Source: Candidatus Rifleibacteriota bacterium (GTDB lineage Bacteria > Riflebacteria > Ozemobacteria > Ozemobacterales > Ozemobacteraceae). From it: a stretch of 16,468 bases of DNA. The notes beneath the pieces were generated by a model that did not search any database, had not been told where the DNA came from, and was given only the letters and a program-made list of their open reading frames with translations. Position 1 is the stretch's first letter. Each line of letters opens with the position of its first letter. The DNA is taken from NCBI GenBank assembly GCA_022704885.1, contig JAKJFO010000080.1:260-16727 (forward strand), read 5' to 3'. This document shows positions 1-7,673 of the stretch, piece by piece. The translations under genes were made by a program, and so were the position numbers.

Positions 1-1
1 G

Positions 2-310
2 GGAATACTGGTCGATGGCGCTGATGTGCAAACGATCAAAAATTGTATTGTCGTCAATCTGCAGATGCCGGGTAGCGGTTACGGCATTGAAGAGAAAACA
101 CTCGGGCGCAGTTATGTCTACAACAATATTTTTGGCTTTCTCCAGGCGACCCGCGATTGCGATCAGCTGGGTGCGCCGGTCATCAATGCCGATCCGAGAT
201 TTGTCGGTGGCAGTGGCAGCGAATTCGACTATCATCTGAAGTCTGATTCTCCTCTGGTGGCAGCTTCAGACAGTAATGGCCAGCCGGGCGCCTATGGCAG
301 CGACAGATAA
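2..310 (+). CDS. C-terminal end of a right-handed beta-helix type protein (5' end outside window)
   Basis: An open frame runs from the first complete codon at base 2 to TAA at 308-310, so the gene begins upstream of the window and about 102 residues are visible. The visible part has short turns rich in Asn, Gly and Ile/Val (KNCIVVNL, SYVYNNIF). It ends with a pattern common at the C-terminus of secreted parallel beta-helix or pectate-lyase-like proteins: NADPRFV, then DYHLKSDSPLV, then GAYGSD. In such proteins the tail is usually written as a DPxF, DYHLxxxSP and GAYG series. These are typically exported carbohydrate-binding, polysaccharide-lyase or surface proteins. No catalytic residues can be judged from this fragment, so no substrate is proposed. 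It lies in the same direction as the next gene, 69 bases away. Confidence 0.6.
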   Translation, partial: GILVDGADVQTIKNCIVVNLQMPGSGYGIEEKTLGRSYVYNNIFGFLQATRDCDQLGAPVINADPRFVGGSGSEFDYHLKSDSPLVAASDSNGQPGAYGSDR

Positions 311-368
311 TTTTCTAAATTCTGTGTTTCTGACTGCCGATAACTCGTGAAAGAGTAACAACTGATCC

Positions 369-373
369 GGAGG
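369..373 (+). promoter_or_regulatory. Shine-Dalgarno GGAGG for the exported coiled-coil protein
   Basis: GGAGG lies six bases before the ATG at 380. It fixes the start of the 192-residue gene and supports it being translated. Confidence 0.7.
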
Positions 374-379
374 TTAACG

Positions 380-958
380 ATGCGCAGCTACAGTATTCCC
401 ATTTTACTGGCCGGTCTGATAATGGCTTCTGCCGGCGACGTCGAAGCACAGAGAACCGGTAACCGGGAAATGCACGAGCGAATAAACGCCCTGCGAAACA
501 GACTACAGAATTACCAGCTCGAACGCGTTCGCGAAGAACCCAGAAAAGCTCTCGTAATCGAAGAAAAAGAAACGGTCGAGGTCAAATATGAGCAGCTGGT
601 TGAAGAATTTGAGGCGCGCAAGGACGTGGCTGTTACCGTTCTCTTCCATGACGAGGATTTTGCAAAAAACCAGATGACCGAAAATACCCCGGCAACAGTT
701 GATGAAGAAACTGTTGCAGTCGTTGCTGCCGTTGCCGACCCCGACATTGATAACTCTGCTGTTGATAAGCCAGCCGCAAAGGCAGCAGTCAGCACGGAAA
801 GGACAACCGTTCTGGCTGATGCAGCCAGACAGCTGGAGCACGAGCGGGCTCAACGTCAGGAAAAATATGAAGCGCTCAGGCGCCGGGTGCAGATGGCAAC
901 CCGGCGGGTGCATGACCAGGCGCGCGAGATCAACAGCATGGTTGCGGTTGTTCCCTGA
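380..958 (+). CDS. Small exported coiled-coil protein of unknown function
   Basis: The product is 192 residues and matches no family I recognise. The first 23 residues look like a signal peptide: a short charged start (MRSY), a hydrophobic core (IPILLAGLIMASAG) and a likely cleavage site near VEA-Q. The mature part is highly charged. Residues about 30-80 and 145-185 are rich in Glu, Arg, Lys, Gln and Leu and are probably helical coiled coil. Between them lies an Ala/Val/Asp/Thr-rich linker at about 95-140. It is therefore probably a periplasmic or extracellular helical protein. The start is supported by a GGAGG six bases upstream. Its stop faces the end of nadE, so the two transcripts converge. 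Codon choice resembles the neighbours and nothing suggests recent transfer. Confidence 0.65.
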   Translation: MRSYSIPILLAGLIMASAGDVEAQRTGNREMHERINALRNRLQNYQLERVREEPRKALVIEEKETVEVKYEQLVEEFEARKDVAVTVLFHDEDFAKNQMTENTPATVDEETVAVVAAVADPDIDNSAVDKPAAKAAVSTERTTVLADAARQLEHERAQRQEKYEALRRRVQMATRRVHDQAREINSMVAVVP

Positions 959-974
959 TCTGCCGATCTGCCGA

Positions 975-1004
975 TAAAAAATGAGCTGCCTTTTTGAGCA
1001 GCTC
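975..1004 (-). terminator. Rho-independent terminator of the flagellar/nadE operon
   Basis: A seven-base-pair G+C-rich stem (983-989 with 998-1004, loop 990-997) is followed on the minus strand by six T residues (976-981 on the plus strand are A). The T tract is only on the minus-strand side, so it fits leftward transcription leaving nadE. In the plus direction the stem is followed by GTAAAGGG, so it is a poor terminator for the 380-958 gene. Confidence 0.75.
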
Positions 1005-1029
1005 GTAAAGGGATATTGTTGGGTTACTC

Positions 1030-1134
1030 GACCTTTTGCAAGGTCTACTGAAAAGCGAGCTTTTCAGCGAGGGCCAATGATAACGAGCTGTTGTGCAAAG
1101 GTGTCATCCTTGACAGGGACTGCAAAACAGCGCG
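1030..1134. other. Cluster of three inverted repeats in the convergent intergenic region
   Basis: Three hairpins follow each other. The first pairs GACCTT (1030-1035) with AAGGTC (1040-1045). The second is a perfect 8-bp stem, CTGAAAAG (1048-1055) with CTTTTCAG (1060-1067), around a 4-base loop. The third is longer: 1087-1097 pairs with 1121-1131 with one mismatch, and it contains an inner 5-bp stem TGTCA (1102-1106) with TGACA (1111-1115). All are inverted repeats, so they could form in RNA from either strand. They lie in the 3' untranslated region of the nadE transcript, before the terminator. They may slow polymerase or protect the 3' end, or be part of a small RNA. No known RNA family is recognised. 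Confidence 0.5.
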
Positions 1135-1209
1135 TATAGAACGGTTTAGTAAAGATCCTCTGAAATCTGTCTTAATTCTAACAAAAAATAACCAATATGC
1201 CAACAGGCA

Positions 1210-3219
1210 TTACGGCGTGTTGTTCTTCAGCTGATCAAGCCAGGTTGCGGCAGATGCGTCACTTGGTGCACGCCAGTCACCGCGTGGCGAAAGGGCGCCG
1301 CCAGATCCGACCTTGGGTGCGTCTGGCACACAGCTTCTCTTGAATTGTGACTGACCAAAAAACCTTCGAATGAACACTTCGAGCCATTTTTTGATGGTGG
1401 CAAAGTCATAAGAATCTTTGCCGTGAGCCCAGGCGCACCAGCTGAGATAGGCCACTTTCGACGGTCTGAAGCCATAACGCAGCAGATAATAGAGATTGAA
1501 ATCCTGCAGCTCATAGGGGCCAACTGCTTCTTCTGTAAGCTGTGCCGGCGAGTCTGAGTTCTCGCCCGGAACGAGTTCGGGAGAGATCGCGCCATCGACA
1601 ATGCTGCGCAAGGTCTTTGACGCCCTGTCGCCGAATTCGTTGTTGTCGATGAACCAGTTGATCAGGTAGCGCACCAGAGTTTTGGGAACCGAGGCGTTCG
1701 GATTGTAATGCGACATGTGGTCGCCGACGCCGTAGGTGCACCAGCCAAGCGCGAGTTCGCTCAAATCACCGGTGCCGACCACCAGTGCGCCATTGGCATT
1801 GGCGAGTCTGAAGAGGTGTGAGGTTCGTTCGCCGGCCTGCACGTTTTCGAAAGTTATGTCATAAACCTTTTCGCCCTGGGCGAAAGGGTGCCCGATATCT
1901 TTGAACATCTGCATGCACGACGGCTTTATGTCGATTTCGCGGGCACTGACGCCGAGCGCTTTCATCAGTTCGAGTGCACTCGATTTTGTGCTGTCGGAAG
2001 TAGCGTAACCGGGCATGGTACAGGCAATCAGGTTGCTGCGCGGCAGGCCGAGGCGGTCGAGCGCCTTGCAGGCGACGATCAAAGCCAGGGTCGAATCGAG
2101 ACCGCCTGAAACCCCGATAACCAGCTTTTGCATGCCGCTGCTCTGCAGCCGCGTAGTCAGGCCCTGGATTTGTATATTAAGCACTTCCTGGCAGCGCTGC
2201 AGGCGCAATGTTGCAGCGTCAGGCACGAACGGAAACCTGGCGATACTGCGCAGAATCGCAGTTTCTTTGCTGATATTGGCACAGCTGAATTCCAGCGTTC
2301 TGAACTTTTTGCCCTCAACGGTCAGCTCATTGGCGCAGTCTTTGAAGCTGCTGTTACGCATACGTTCGAGCTGCAGTTTCTCGACGTCGATGTCAGTGAC
2401 GATGAGCGATCCAGAAGCGTTGAAGCGCTCGCTCTCTTCGAGAATGTGGCCGTTTTCGCCGATGAGGGCGTGGCCATCCCAGGCAAGGTCCGTCGTCGAC
2501 TCGCCTTCGCCGGCGCCGCTGTAAACATAGGCACTGAGCAGGCGGGCTGAAGTCGACTTTAGCATGAGCTGGCGGTATTCTGGTTTGCCAATGATGGCGC
2601 TACTGGCCGACGGGTTGCAGATTATGGTGGCGCCGGCCATCGCCAGCCAGCTCGAAGGTGTTACCGGGGCCCAGAGGTCTTCGCAGATTTCGACTCCGAT
2701 AACGGCGTCGGGGTTTTCGCGGCAGCGAAAAAGCAGGTCACTGCCGATCGCGACTGTTTGATTGCAGATGTTGATGAACTGGTGCTGCAGTTCTTTTGCC
2801 GATGAAAACTGGCGTTTTTCGTAAAATTCACCATAGTTGGGCAGATAGGTTTTGGGAACCATCCCGAGCAGGCGACCGCCCTGCAGTAGAGCCGCGCAGT
2901 TGAAGAGGCGCCCTGCCAGCATCAGAGGCAGGCCGGTAATTACGAGCGGACTGTATGAGGCACTGGCCTTGACCAGCGAAAGAAGAGCTGATTCACATTC
3001 ATCGAGCAGGCTCTGCTGGTGAAAGAGGTCCTGCAGTGAGTAGCCGCACAGACTGAGTTCAGGAAAAACCACGACGCCGACCTGCTTTTCGTGACACTGC
3101 CTGAGCATGATGATCTGGGCAGAAGCGTTCTGCATGGGACGCGCCAGGCTGACCAGCGGGGTGGCGGCCGCGCATCTGAAAAAGCCATGCGTAAACGGGT
3201 TGAAAAAATTATTCTGCAT
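1210..3219 (-). CDS. nadE: Glutamine-dependent NAD+ synthetase (two-domain)
   Basis: It makes NAD+ from nicotinic acid adenine dinucleotide using ATP, with ammonia released from glutamine by its own N-terminal domain. It is the last step of NAD synthesis, in the cytoplasm. The 669 residues match the long two-domain bacterial form. The N-terminal nitrilase-like amidase domain (about 1-310) shows the expected Glu54 (VVFPELSLCGYS), Lys123 (VPKTYLP) and Cys179 (GVEICEDLW). The C-terminal synthetase domain (about 335-669) has the ATP pyrophosphatase loop SGGLDS at 371-376. The ATG start gives MQNNFFNPFTHGF, which matches the usual family N-terminus, so I keep it although the ribosome-binding site is weak. 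It is the last gene of the flagellar train, 40 bases after the MotE-like gene and before the terminator at 975-1004. Confidence 0.95.
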   Translation of the reverse strand: MQNNFFNPFTHGFFRCAAATPLVSLARPMQNASAQIIMLRQCHEKQVGVVVFPELSLCGYSLQDLFHQQSLLDECESALLSLVKASASYSPLVITGLPLMLAGRLFNCAALLQGGRLLGMVPKTYLPNYGEFYEKRQFSSAKELQHQFINICNQTVAIGSDLLFRCRENPDAVIGVEICEDLWAPVTPSSWLAMAGATIICNPSASSAIIGKPEYRQLMLKSTSARLLSAYVYSGAGEGESTTDLAWDGHALIGENGHILEESERFNASGSLIVTDIDVEKLQLERMRNSSFKDCANELTVEGKKFRTLEFSCANISKETAILRSIARFPFVPDAATLRLQRCQEVLNIQIQGLTTRLQSSGMQKLVIGVSGGLDSTLALIVACKALDRLGLPRSNLIACTMPGYATSDSTKSSALELMKALGVSAREIDIKPSCMQMFKDIGHPFAQGEKVYDITFENVQAGERTSHLFRLANANGALVVGTGDLSELALGWCTYGVGDHMSHYNPNASVPKTLVRYLINWFIDNNEFGDRASKTLRSIVDGAISPELVPGENSDSPAQLTEEAVGPYELQDFNLYYLLRYGFRPSKVAYLSWCAWAHGKDSYDFATIKKWLEVFIRRFFGQSQFKRSCVPDAPKVGSGGALSPRGDWRAPSDASAATWLDQLKNNTP

Positions 3220-3259
3220 GACCTTATGCTATAGCGTTTTTAACTGTCTGACAAGAAAA

Positions 3260-4168
3260 TCAGCGCAAATTTGCCTGAGTGTCGTCGATCAGGTTCTGCA
3301 GGCTTGGTGGAATGTAGTTTCGGGAAGGCCCGGGTGCCGGCAGATTCTGCGGCAGCTGGCCGATTTTCATGATTTTGCCTGCTTTTTCGGGATCCATCAG
3401 CCCGAGCACTTTGCCGGAATGCTGAGGATTCAGCCCGGAAAGTATTTCATAAATGAGTTTGTCGTCGGGAACCTCGTCAAAAATGGTCGATAAAGCTTTT
3501 GGGTCCATCTGGGCTGCGATTACTCTGACCTGATCGAGGCGATTTTCCTGTTCCATGAAGCGAATCAGGCTTGACTCGAGGTTCAGCGTTTCTGATGCGA
3601 GCCGATTGGAAAGTTCGTCTATTGCAGCTTTTCGCTTTTCGAGATCGGCCTTTTCATCAGCTAATTTTTTCTGTTCGAGCACGAGTTCTTCGCGAAGTTT
3701 TCGCAGTTCTTCCATTTCGCGGCTGTATTGCTCTCTTTGCGATCTGATCAAGCCGCGATAAGAATCTTCGAGTGACTTGGCGCGGGTTTCGAGATCGCGA
3801 CTGCCCTGGGTGATCAGGCGGTTGAAACGTTCCTGTTCCTGCAGGATCAGCTGCTGATATCGTTCTTCTTCGGGGAGTTGATGCAGTTGAACGAAATCGA
3901 AGTAAGGCTCGAATGGCCATTTTTCACGCCACTGCTCAGGTATGCGGTGGCGGAAGGTATAGATATTGAGAAAATCGAGTGTCAGCGCCGACAAAAATAT
4001 GGCGACACCGAGTGAAGCCAGCAAAAACCAGTATGTCAGGCGACTCAGCGCCAGAAAAATTCTGGAAGGCTTGCGTTCTTCCTGTTCCTTGTTGTCGCGC
4101 GTCGGAGTTTTCGCTGTCTGCGCCGGAATTATCGGCTCTACTGCCGGAACATCGTTTTTTTCTGGCAT
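3260..4168 (-). CDS. MotE/YlxF/FlbB-like flagellar motor scaffold protein
   Basis: The product is 302 residues: a polar cytoplasmic N-terminus (1-40), one membrane helix (about 43-65), a long charged coiled coil (about 100-212), and a C-terminal domain (213-270). That last domain has the repeating pattern seen in the MgtE N-terminal domain (AAQMDPKALSTIFDEV, then LGLMDPEKAGKIM). This architecture is that of YlxF in Bacillus, FlbB in Borrelia and MotE in other bacteria, which sit next to fliJ and help place or stabilise motor and stator parts. The tail after 270 is Pro-rich. It starts 12 bases after the transglycosylase-like gene. Assignment rests on architecture and gene position rather than a diagnostic active site, so no symbol is given. 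Confidence 0.7.
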   Translation of the reverse strand: MPEKNDVPAVEPIIPAQTAKTPTRDNKEQEERKPSRIFLALSRLTYWFLLASLGVAIFLSALTLDFLNIYTFRHRIPEQWREKWPFEPYFDFVQLHQLPEEERYQQLILQEQERFNRLITQGSRDLETRAKSLEDSYRGLIRSQREQYSREMEELRKLREELVLEQKKLADEKADLEKRKAAIDELSNRLASETLNLESSLIRFMEQENRLDQVRVIAAQMDPKALSTIFDEVPDDKLIYEILSGLNPQHSGKVLGLMDPEKAGKIMKIGQLPQNLPAPGPSRNYIPPSLQNLIDDTQANLR

Positions 4169-4180
4169 CGAAAGATTTCC

Positions 4181-4774
4181 TTAATCATTATTTTTGTCAG
4201 TTCCAAGACCGCTCAGAACCTGGCTGACAAAATTCTGTGTCGACTGGAATGGCGGTATGCCGCCGAAGCGTTTAACCGTTGCCGGGTCGCTGCTGTAGGC
4301 GGCAAGAGCGTTAGACAGATTGCCGCCGTTGCGCTGCATCATATCGGCAAGATGGATAGTACCTGCTTTGATGTTCTGCTCAGGATCGAATGGATTTTTT
4401 AAGCCCATCTGACTGAATATCTCTGGTTTAACCTGCATCAGGCCGAGGTTCCCCTCGTTGCTGACTGCCTGGGGATTGTTGCCTGACGCCACAGCTATCA
4501 GCTGTTTTACCAGCTGGGCGCTGAGATTGTGTTCTTTTGAATATTTTTCGACAAGCTTTTCGACGTCAGCTCTGAGATCGTTTGCAATAGCGGTTGTGGC
4601 CGGGTCGCTGGCCGGAGAGGTGTTGATGCCCTGAGACACCGGGGTTTTGGTGGCTTCGAGCATGGCGGCTGCAAAAGTCTGCTGCTGCCGGCGCCCGCGC
4701 CTCTGTGCCATGCCCTTGAAACTCTGATTGAGACCGTCGATACGTTCAAGTATGCGGTTCATGTTTTCAAGCAT
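4181..4774 (-). CDS. Flagellar lytic-transglycosylase-like (SLT fold) protein lacking the catalytic Glu
   Basis: The product is 197 residues. The N-terminus (MLENMNRILERIDGLNQ) is helical and has no signal peptide, followed by a low-complexity linker to about 65. Residues 70-190 match the SLT fold of soluble lytic transglycosylases: QLIAVASGNNPQAVS (91-105), NLGLMQVKP (109-117), NPFDPEQNIKAG (127-138), ALAAYSS (156-162) and FGGIPPF (170-176). In active enzymes the first motif reads ESGFNP and its Glu cuts peptidoglycan; here the position is Ala96 (GCG codon). The usual AYNAG is also changed, to AYSSD. The protein is therefore probably not a peptidoglycan-cutting enzyme. Similar SLT proteins in flagellar operons are thought to help the rod cross the wall. 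It overlaps fliJ by 8 bases and has AGGAG nine bases before ATG. Confidence 0.8.
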   Translation of the reverse strand: MLENMNRILERIDGLNQSFKGMAQRRGRRQQQTFAAAMLEATKTPVSQGINTSPASDPATTAIANDLRADVEKLVEKYSKEHNLSAQLVKQLIAVASGNNPQAVSNEGNLGLMQVKPEIFSQMGLKNPFDPEQNIKAGTIHLADMMQRNGGNLSNALAAYSSDPATVKRFGGIPPFQSTQNFVSQVLSGLGTDKNND

Positions 4775-5219
4775 CGTCGTAGTCTCCTGCTGCCTTCTTT
4801 AACCGGTTACCGTATTCGTCGAGTCGCTTCTGCTCTTTTTTGAGCATTTCCTTTTTATATGCCGCTTCATCTTTTTCGCGCATTTTTTCGTAGGTCATGC
4901 GGTTGCGGCGTTTGATCATCAATTCATCGAAGATTTTCTGTCGCTGCTTCTCAAGGCGTTCGAGCTCTTCTTCCTGAAATTCCCATGCCCGTTGCAGTCT
5001 GGTCAGATAGGCCGGGTACATCTGCACTCTCATCATTTCGCCGGCCTGCAGGTCTTTGGCCTTATGTTCCAGTGCAACAGCATACTCATCTTTGAATTTT
5101 TTGATTTCTGCCTTTACTGCCGCGATCTGACCGTCTTTCTGGGCCAACCTGGTCTTGACCTCATTTTCTTCATGGATGCAGATTTCGAGAACCTGCTGAA
5201 AGCGGAAAACAAAAGCCAT
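4767..5219 (-). CDS. fliJ: Flagellar export chaperone/stalk protein FliJ
   Basis: FliJ is the coiled-coil stalk of the flagellar type III export ATPase. It binds FliI and FlhA and escorts substrate chaperones at the cytoplasmic face. The 150-residue product begins with the family hallmark (FVFRFQQVLEI) and is otherwise almost wholly charged helix, as expected for a two-helix coiled coil. Length is normal. It starts two bases after the fliI stop and its end overlaps the next gene by 8 bases, so translation is probably coupled. FliJ sequences diverge strongly, so the identification rests on the N-terminal motif, coiled-coil character and position right after fliI. Confidence 0.88.
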   Translation of the reverse strand: MAFVFRFQQVLEICIHEENEVKTRLAQKDGQIAAVKAEIKKFKDEYAVALEHKAKDLQAGEMMRVQMYPAYLTRLQRAWEFQEEELERLEKQRQKIFDELMIKRRNRMTYEKMREKDEAAYKKEMLKKEQKRLDEYGNRLKKAAGDYDDA

Positions 5220-5221
5220 GC

Positions 5222-6541
5222 TCAGCCGCCATGACCAACGATTTTACTCAATGCTTCGATACTCTTTTCGTAAGCCACCGATTCATTGATGCCTTGTCGA
5301 ATCAGAGATTCGATCAGGGGTTCCTTTTGAATAGCTTCGTCGATTTTAGGGTCTGAGCCGGTCTTATAAGCGCCGAGGCTTATTGCATCAGCATTCTTTA
5401 CATAGGTTGAATAAATATTGCGCAGTTTGCCGGCCATTTCAAAGTGGGCCTTGTTGCAGATTTCAGGCATAAGACGCGAGATGCTGCTGAGAATATCGAC
5501 GGCCGGGTAGATGTTCTGATGAGCCAGATCGCGGCTGAGAACGAGGTGTCCGTCGAGAATACCACGTACCGCATCGGCAACCGGTTCGTCCATGTCGCCA
5601 CCTTCGACCAGTACCGTGTAAATACCGGTAATCGAACCTTTTCGCGCGGTGCCCGCCCGTTCGAGAAGCTTTGGCAACAGCGAAAAGACCGAAGGTGTGT
5701 AACCTCTGGTGGTCGGCGGTTCGCCAACGGCAAGGCCAATCTCGCGCTGAGCCAGCGCAAAACGGGTTACCGAGTCCATCATCAACATGACTTTCTTGTC
5801 ACGGTCTCTGAAATATTCTGCGATAGCGGTGGCCGTAAAGGCGGCCTTTACGCGCACCAGTGCAGGTTGCTCAGAGGTGGCGACAACTACGATCGAGCGA
5901 CGCAGGCCTTCTTCCCCAAGATCTTTTTCGAGAAATTCGCGAACTTCGCGACCTCGTTCGCCGATCAGCGCAACGACATTGATATCGGCCTGTGAGGTGC
6001 GGCAGATCATGCCCATCAGAGTACTTTTGCCGACGCCGGAACCGGCGAAAATGCCCATACGCTGACCGCTGCCGATAGTAAGCAGGCTGTCGATGACTCT
6101 GACGCCCGTTGGCAGAGCGGTTTGTATGCGCTTGCGTGTCAGCGGGTTGGGGGGTTCTCGATTGATCGGGACTCTGGCGATATCTGCCGTCAGGTCGCCT
6201 TTGTCGTCGGTCGGCTGTCCGAGCCCGTTGAGCACGCGACCGAGCAGTTCTTCGCCGGCTGGCGCTGTAAGCGGAGTGCCAGTCGGAATGACTTCGCTGC
6301 CCTGTCTGATGCCCTCGGTATGAACCAGCGGCATCAGCAACACGCTGCCGCGGCGAAACCCGACGATTTCGCAGGGCAGGGGACCGGCCTGGGTAATGAT
6401 ATGGCAGAGGTCACCGACCGGGTTCTGTGGGCCAGTTGCCTCGATAAGCAGGCCGACGACCTGGGTGACCTTGCCATTGACTCTTATCGGGTCAGTGTTG
6501 AGCAGGGCCGAAGTATAGTCGTTGAAGGATATTTCGCTCAT
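5222..6541 (-). CDS. fliI: Flagellar type III export ATPase FliI
   Basis: This 439-residue ATPase energises flagellar protein export as a hexamer at the membrane gate. Residues 1-100 are the F1-type beta-barrel domain. The Walker A loop GSGVGKST is at 167-174, the catalytic Glu195 lies in GERGREVREFLE, and Walker B is VMLMMDS with Asp256. The F1/FliI signature region around 287-297 (SLLPKLLERAG) is present, as are the C-terminal helices to 439. Length is that expected. Its ATG overlaps the fliH stop (ATGA), indicating coupled translation of the two interacting partners. No missing residue is seen. Confidence 0.97.
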   Translation of the reverse strand: MSEISFNDYTSALLNTDPIRVNGKVTQVVGLLIEATGPQNPVGDLCHIITQAGPLPCEIVGFRRGSVLLMPLVHTEGIRQGSEVIPTGTPLTAPAGEELLGRVLNGLGQPTDDKGDLTADIARVPINREPPNPLTRKRIQTALPTGVRVIDSLLTIGSGQRMGIFAGSGVGKSTLMGMICRTSQADINVVALIGERGREVREFLEKDLGEEGLRRSIVVVATSEQPALVRVKAAFTATAIAEYFRDRDKKVMLMMDSVTRFALAQREIGLAVGEPPTTRGYTPSVFSLLPKLLERAGTARKGSITGIYTVLVEGGDMDEPVADAVRGILDGHLVLSRDLAHQNIYPAVDILSSISRLMPEICNKAHFEMAGKLRNIYSTYVKNADAISLGAYKTGSDPKIDEAIQKEPLIESLIRQGINESVAYEKSIEALSKIVGHGG

Positions 6542-7659
6542 GTGTCAGCGAGTTTCTTTCTGAGTTTGCCGAGCAGTGCGCGCTCGAGCTCGCGAGCCTG
6601 TGATTCGATCGTGGCATCGATAGTACCGACGCCGGTCTCGATCTTGATACCGCCAGGTGAAAGGGTGGGGTCTTCGATGATGCGCAGTTCGCTGACCGAA
6701 CCGAGTCGTGCCAGAAACTGGTCTTTGTGGGCCTGGCACATCGATTTGTCTCTGATGTTGATGCGCAGAACGATCTTGTCGACTTCTGAAACGCGGTTGA
6801 GGGCCTGGTCGATATTTTTAAGAATAATCTCGGGCTGCGACATTGGCTCAACCTTGATTACCGTGCGGGCAAACGCGATTACCAGTTTGAGCATTTCTTC
6901 TTCGGATGCCTTGAGAATGCCCATCCGGCTGGTCTGCAGCTCGTTGATGAGCGCTTCGCTTTCCTGCATCAGATTCTGCCAGTCGAGAGAGGCTTCGTGC
7001 AGCCCCTGCTTTTCGCCGGCAGCGATGCCCTTTTCTTCGCCCATCGCGTAGCCTTCTTTGTAAGCTTTGTCGCGAACTGAATCAACTTCAAGTTTTGCCG
7101 CTTTTTTAATCGCTTCTGCCTCGGCTTTGGCGGTTTCGACTATTGTGCTGGCGGTTTCCCGGGCGGTTTTGACCGCTTTGGCCGCCTCGGCATCGGCTTC
7201 CTGTCTCTTTTTTAGCGCATTCTGGCTGAATTCCTGCTCCTGGGCAGTCAGGCCGGCCTCTTTTGCCTTGAGTTCTTCTTCCCAGTTCCGCAGTTCTTCT
7301 TCCAGTGCTTCAAGCTCGAGTTCCTTAATTTTTATGGCCTCGAGCGCAGCTGCGTGTCGAGCTTTCTTAGCCGCCGGAGACAGAAACGAGGTCGGTTCTA
7401 TTGCCGGTTTATGTGCGGCAGTCATATCGGCGGAGGTCTCGGCATGTGCTTCTTCTGAGGGTTTCTGTGGTTTCGTTACTATTTTTTCTCCAGAACCGGC
7501 CAGATGCTCGGGCGAGAGAGCGCGAAAGGTTTCAACGGCAAAAGCGTCTTCTGCCGGCGCCAGATCTTCTTCCGGTTTGGCGATTTTCTGCTTGTGATCG
7601 ACAAATACCGGCTTTTCCTTGTCGATTTTTATCTGATTCGCCTTGAAGATTTTACCCAT
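6538..7659 (-). CDS. fliH: Flagellar export ATPase regulator FliH
   Basis: FliH holds and restrains the FliI ATPase and docks it to the C ring. The 373-residue protein is longer than the typical 230-270. The extra length is an N-terminal low-complexity part (1-95) and a long charged helix (about 97-190). A glycine zipper follows, with Gly at 203, 207, 211, 215 and 219 (four consecutive GxxxG steps), which is typical of FliH. The C-terminal FliI-binding domain carries the familiar DPTLSPGGIKIET and DATIESQ elements. It starts 14 bases after the truncated fliG paralogue and overlaps fliI by 4 bases. The extended N-terminus may give extra reach to the C ring; that is inference. Confidence 0.93.
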   Translation of the reverse strand: MGKIFKANQIKIDKEKPVFVDHKQKIAKPEEDLAPAEDAFAVETFRALSPEHLAGSGEKIVTKPQKPSEEAHAETSADMTAAHKPAIEPTSFLSPAAKKARHAAALEAIKIKELELEALEEELRNWEEELKAKEAGLTAQEQEFSQNALKKRQEADAEAAKAVKTARETASTIVETAKAEAEAIKKAAKLEVDSVRDKAYKEGYAMGEEKGIAAGEKQGLHEASLDWQNLMQESEALINELQTSRMGILKASEEEMLKLVIAFARTVIKVEPMSQPEIILKNIDQALNRVSEVDKIVLRINIRDKSMCQAHKDQFLARLGSVSELRIIEDPTLSPGGIKIETGVGTIDATIESQARELERALLGKLRKKLADT

Positions 7660-7673
7660 TTTATCAGGTTTCC

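Noticed and set aside
956..974. Short direct repeat of CTGCCGAT
   Set aside because: Two copies of eight bases only, with no further units; most likely chance slippage.
3220..3259. A separate promoter for nadE (TTGTCA and TATAGC)
   Set aside because: The spacing is only 15 bases, and transcription would begin almost at the ATG. Read-through from the flagellar genes is simpler.
4181..4774. Assignment as FlgJ
   Set aside because: FlgJ carries a glucosaminidase-type wall domain in Proteobacteria and a different N-terminal rod-cap domain. The motifs here are of the SLT transglycosylase fold.
6122..7051. A 309-codon open frame on the plus strand
   Set aside because: It lies wholly opposite fliI and fliH, reads as low-complexity Ser/Arg/Leu-rich protein and has no recognisable motif. 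It is a by-product of codon bias on the coding strand.
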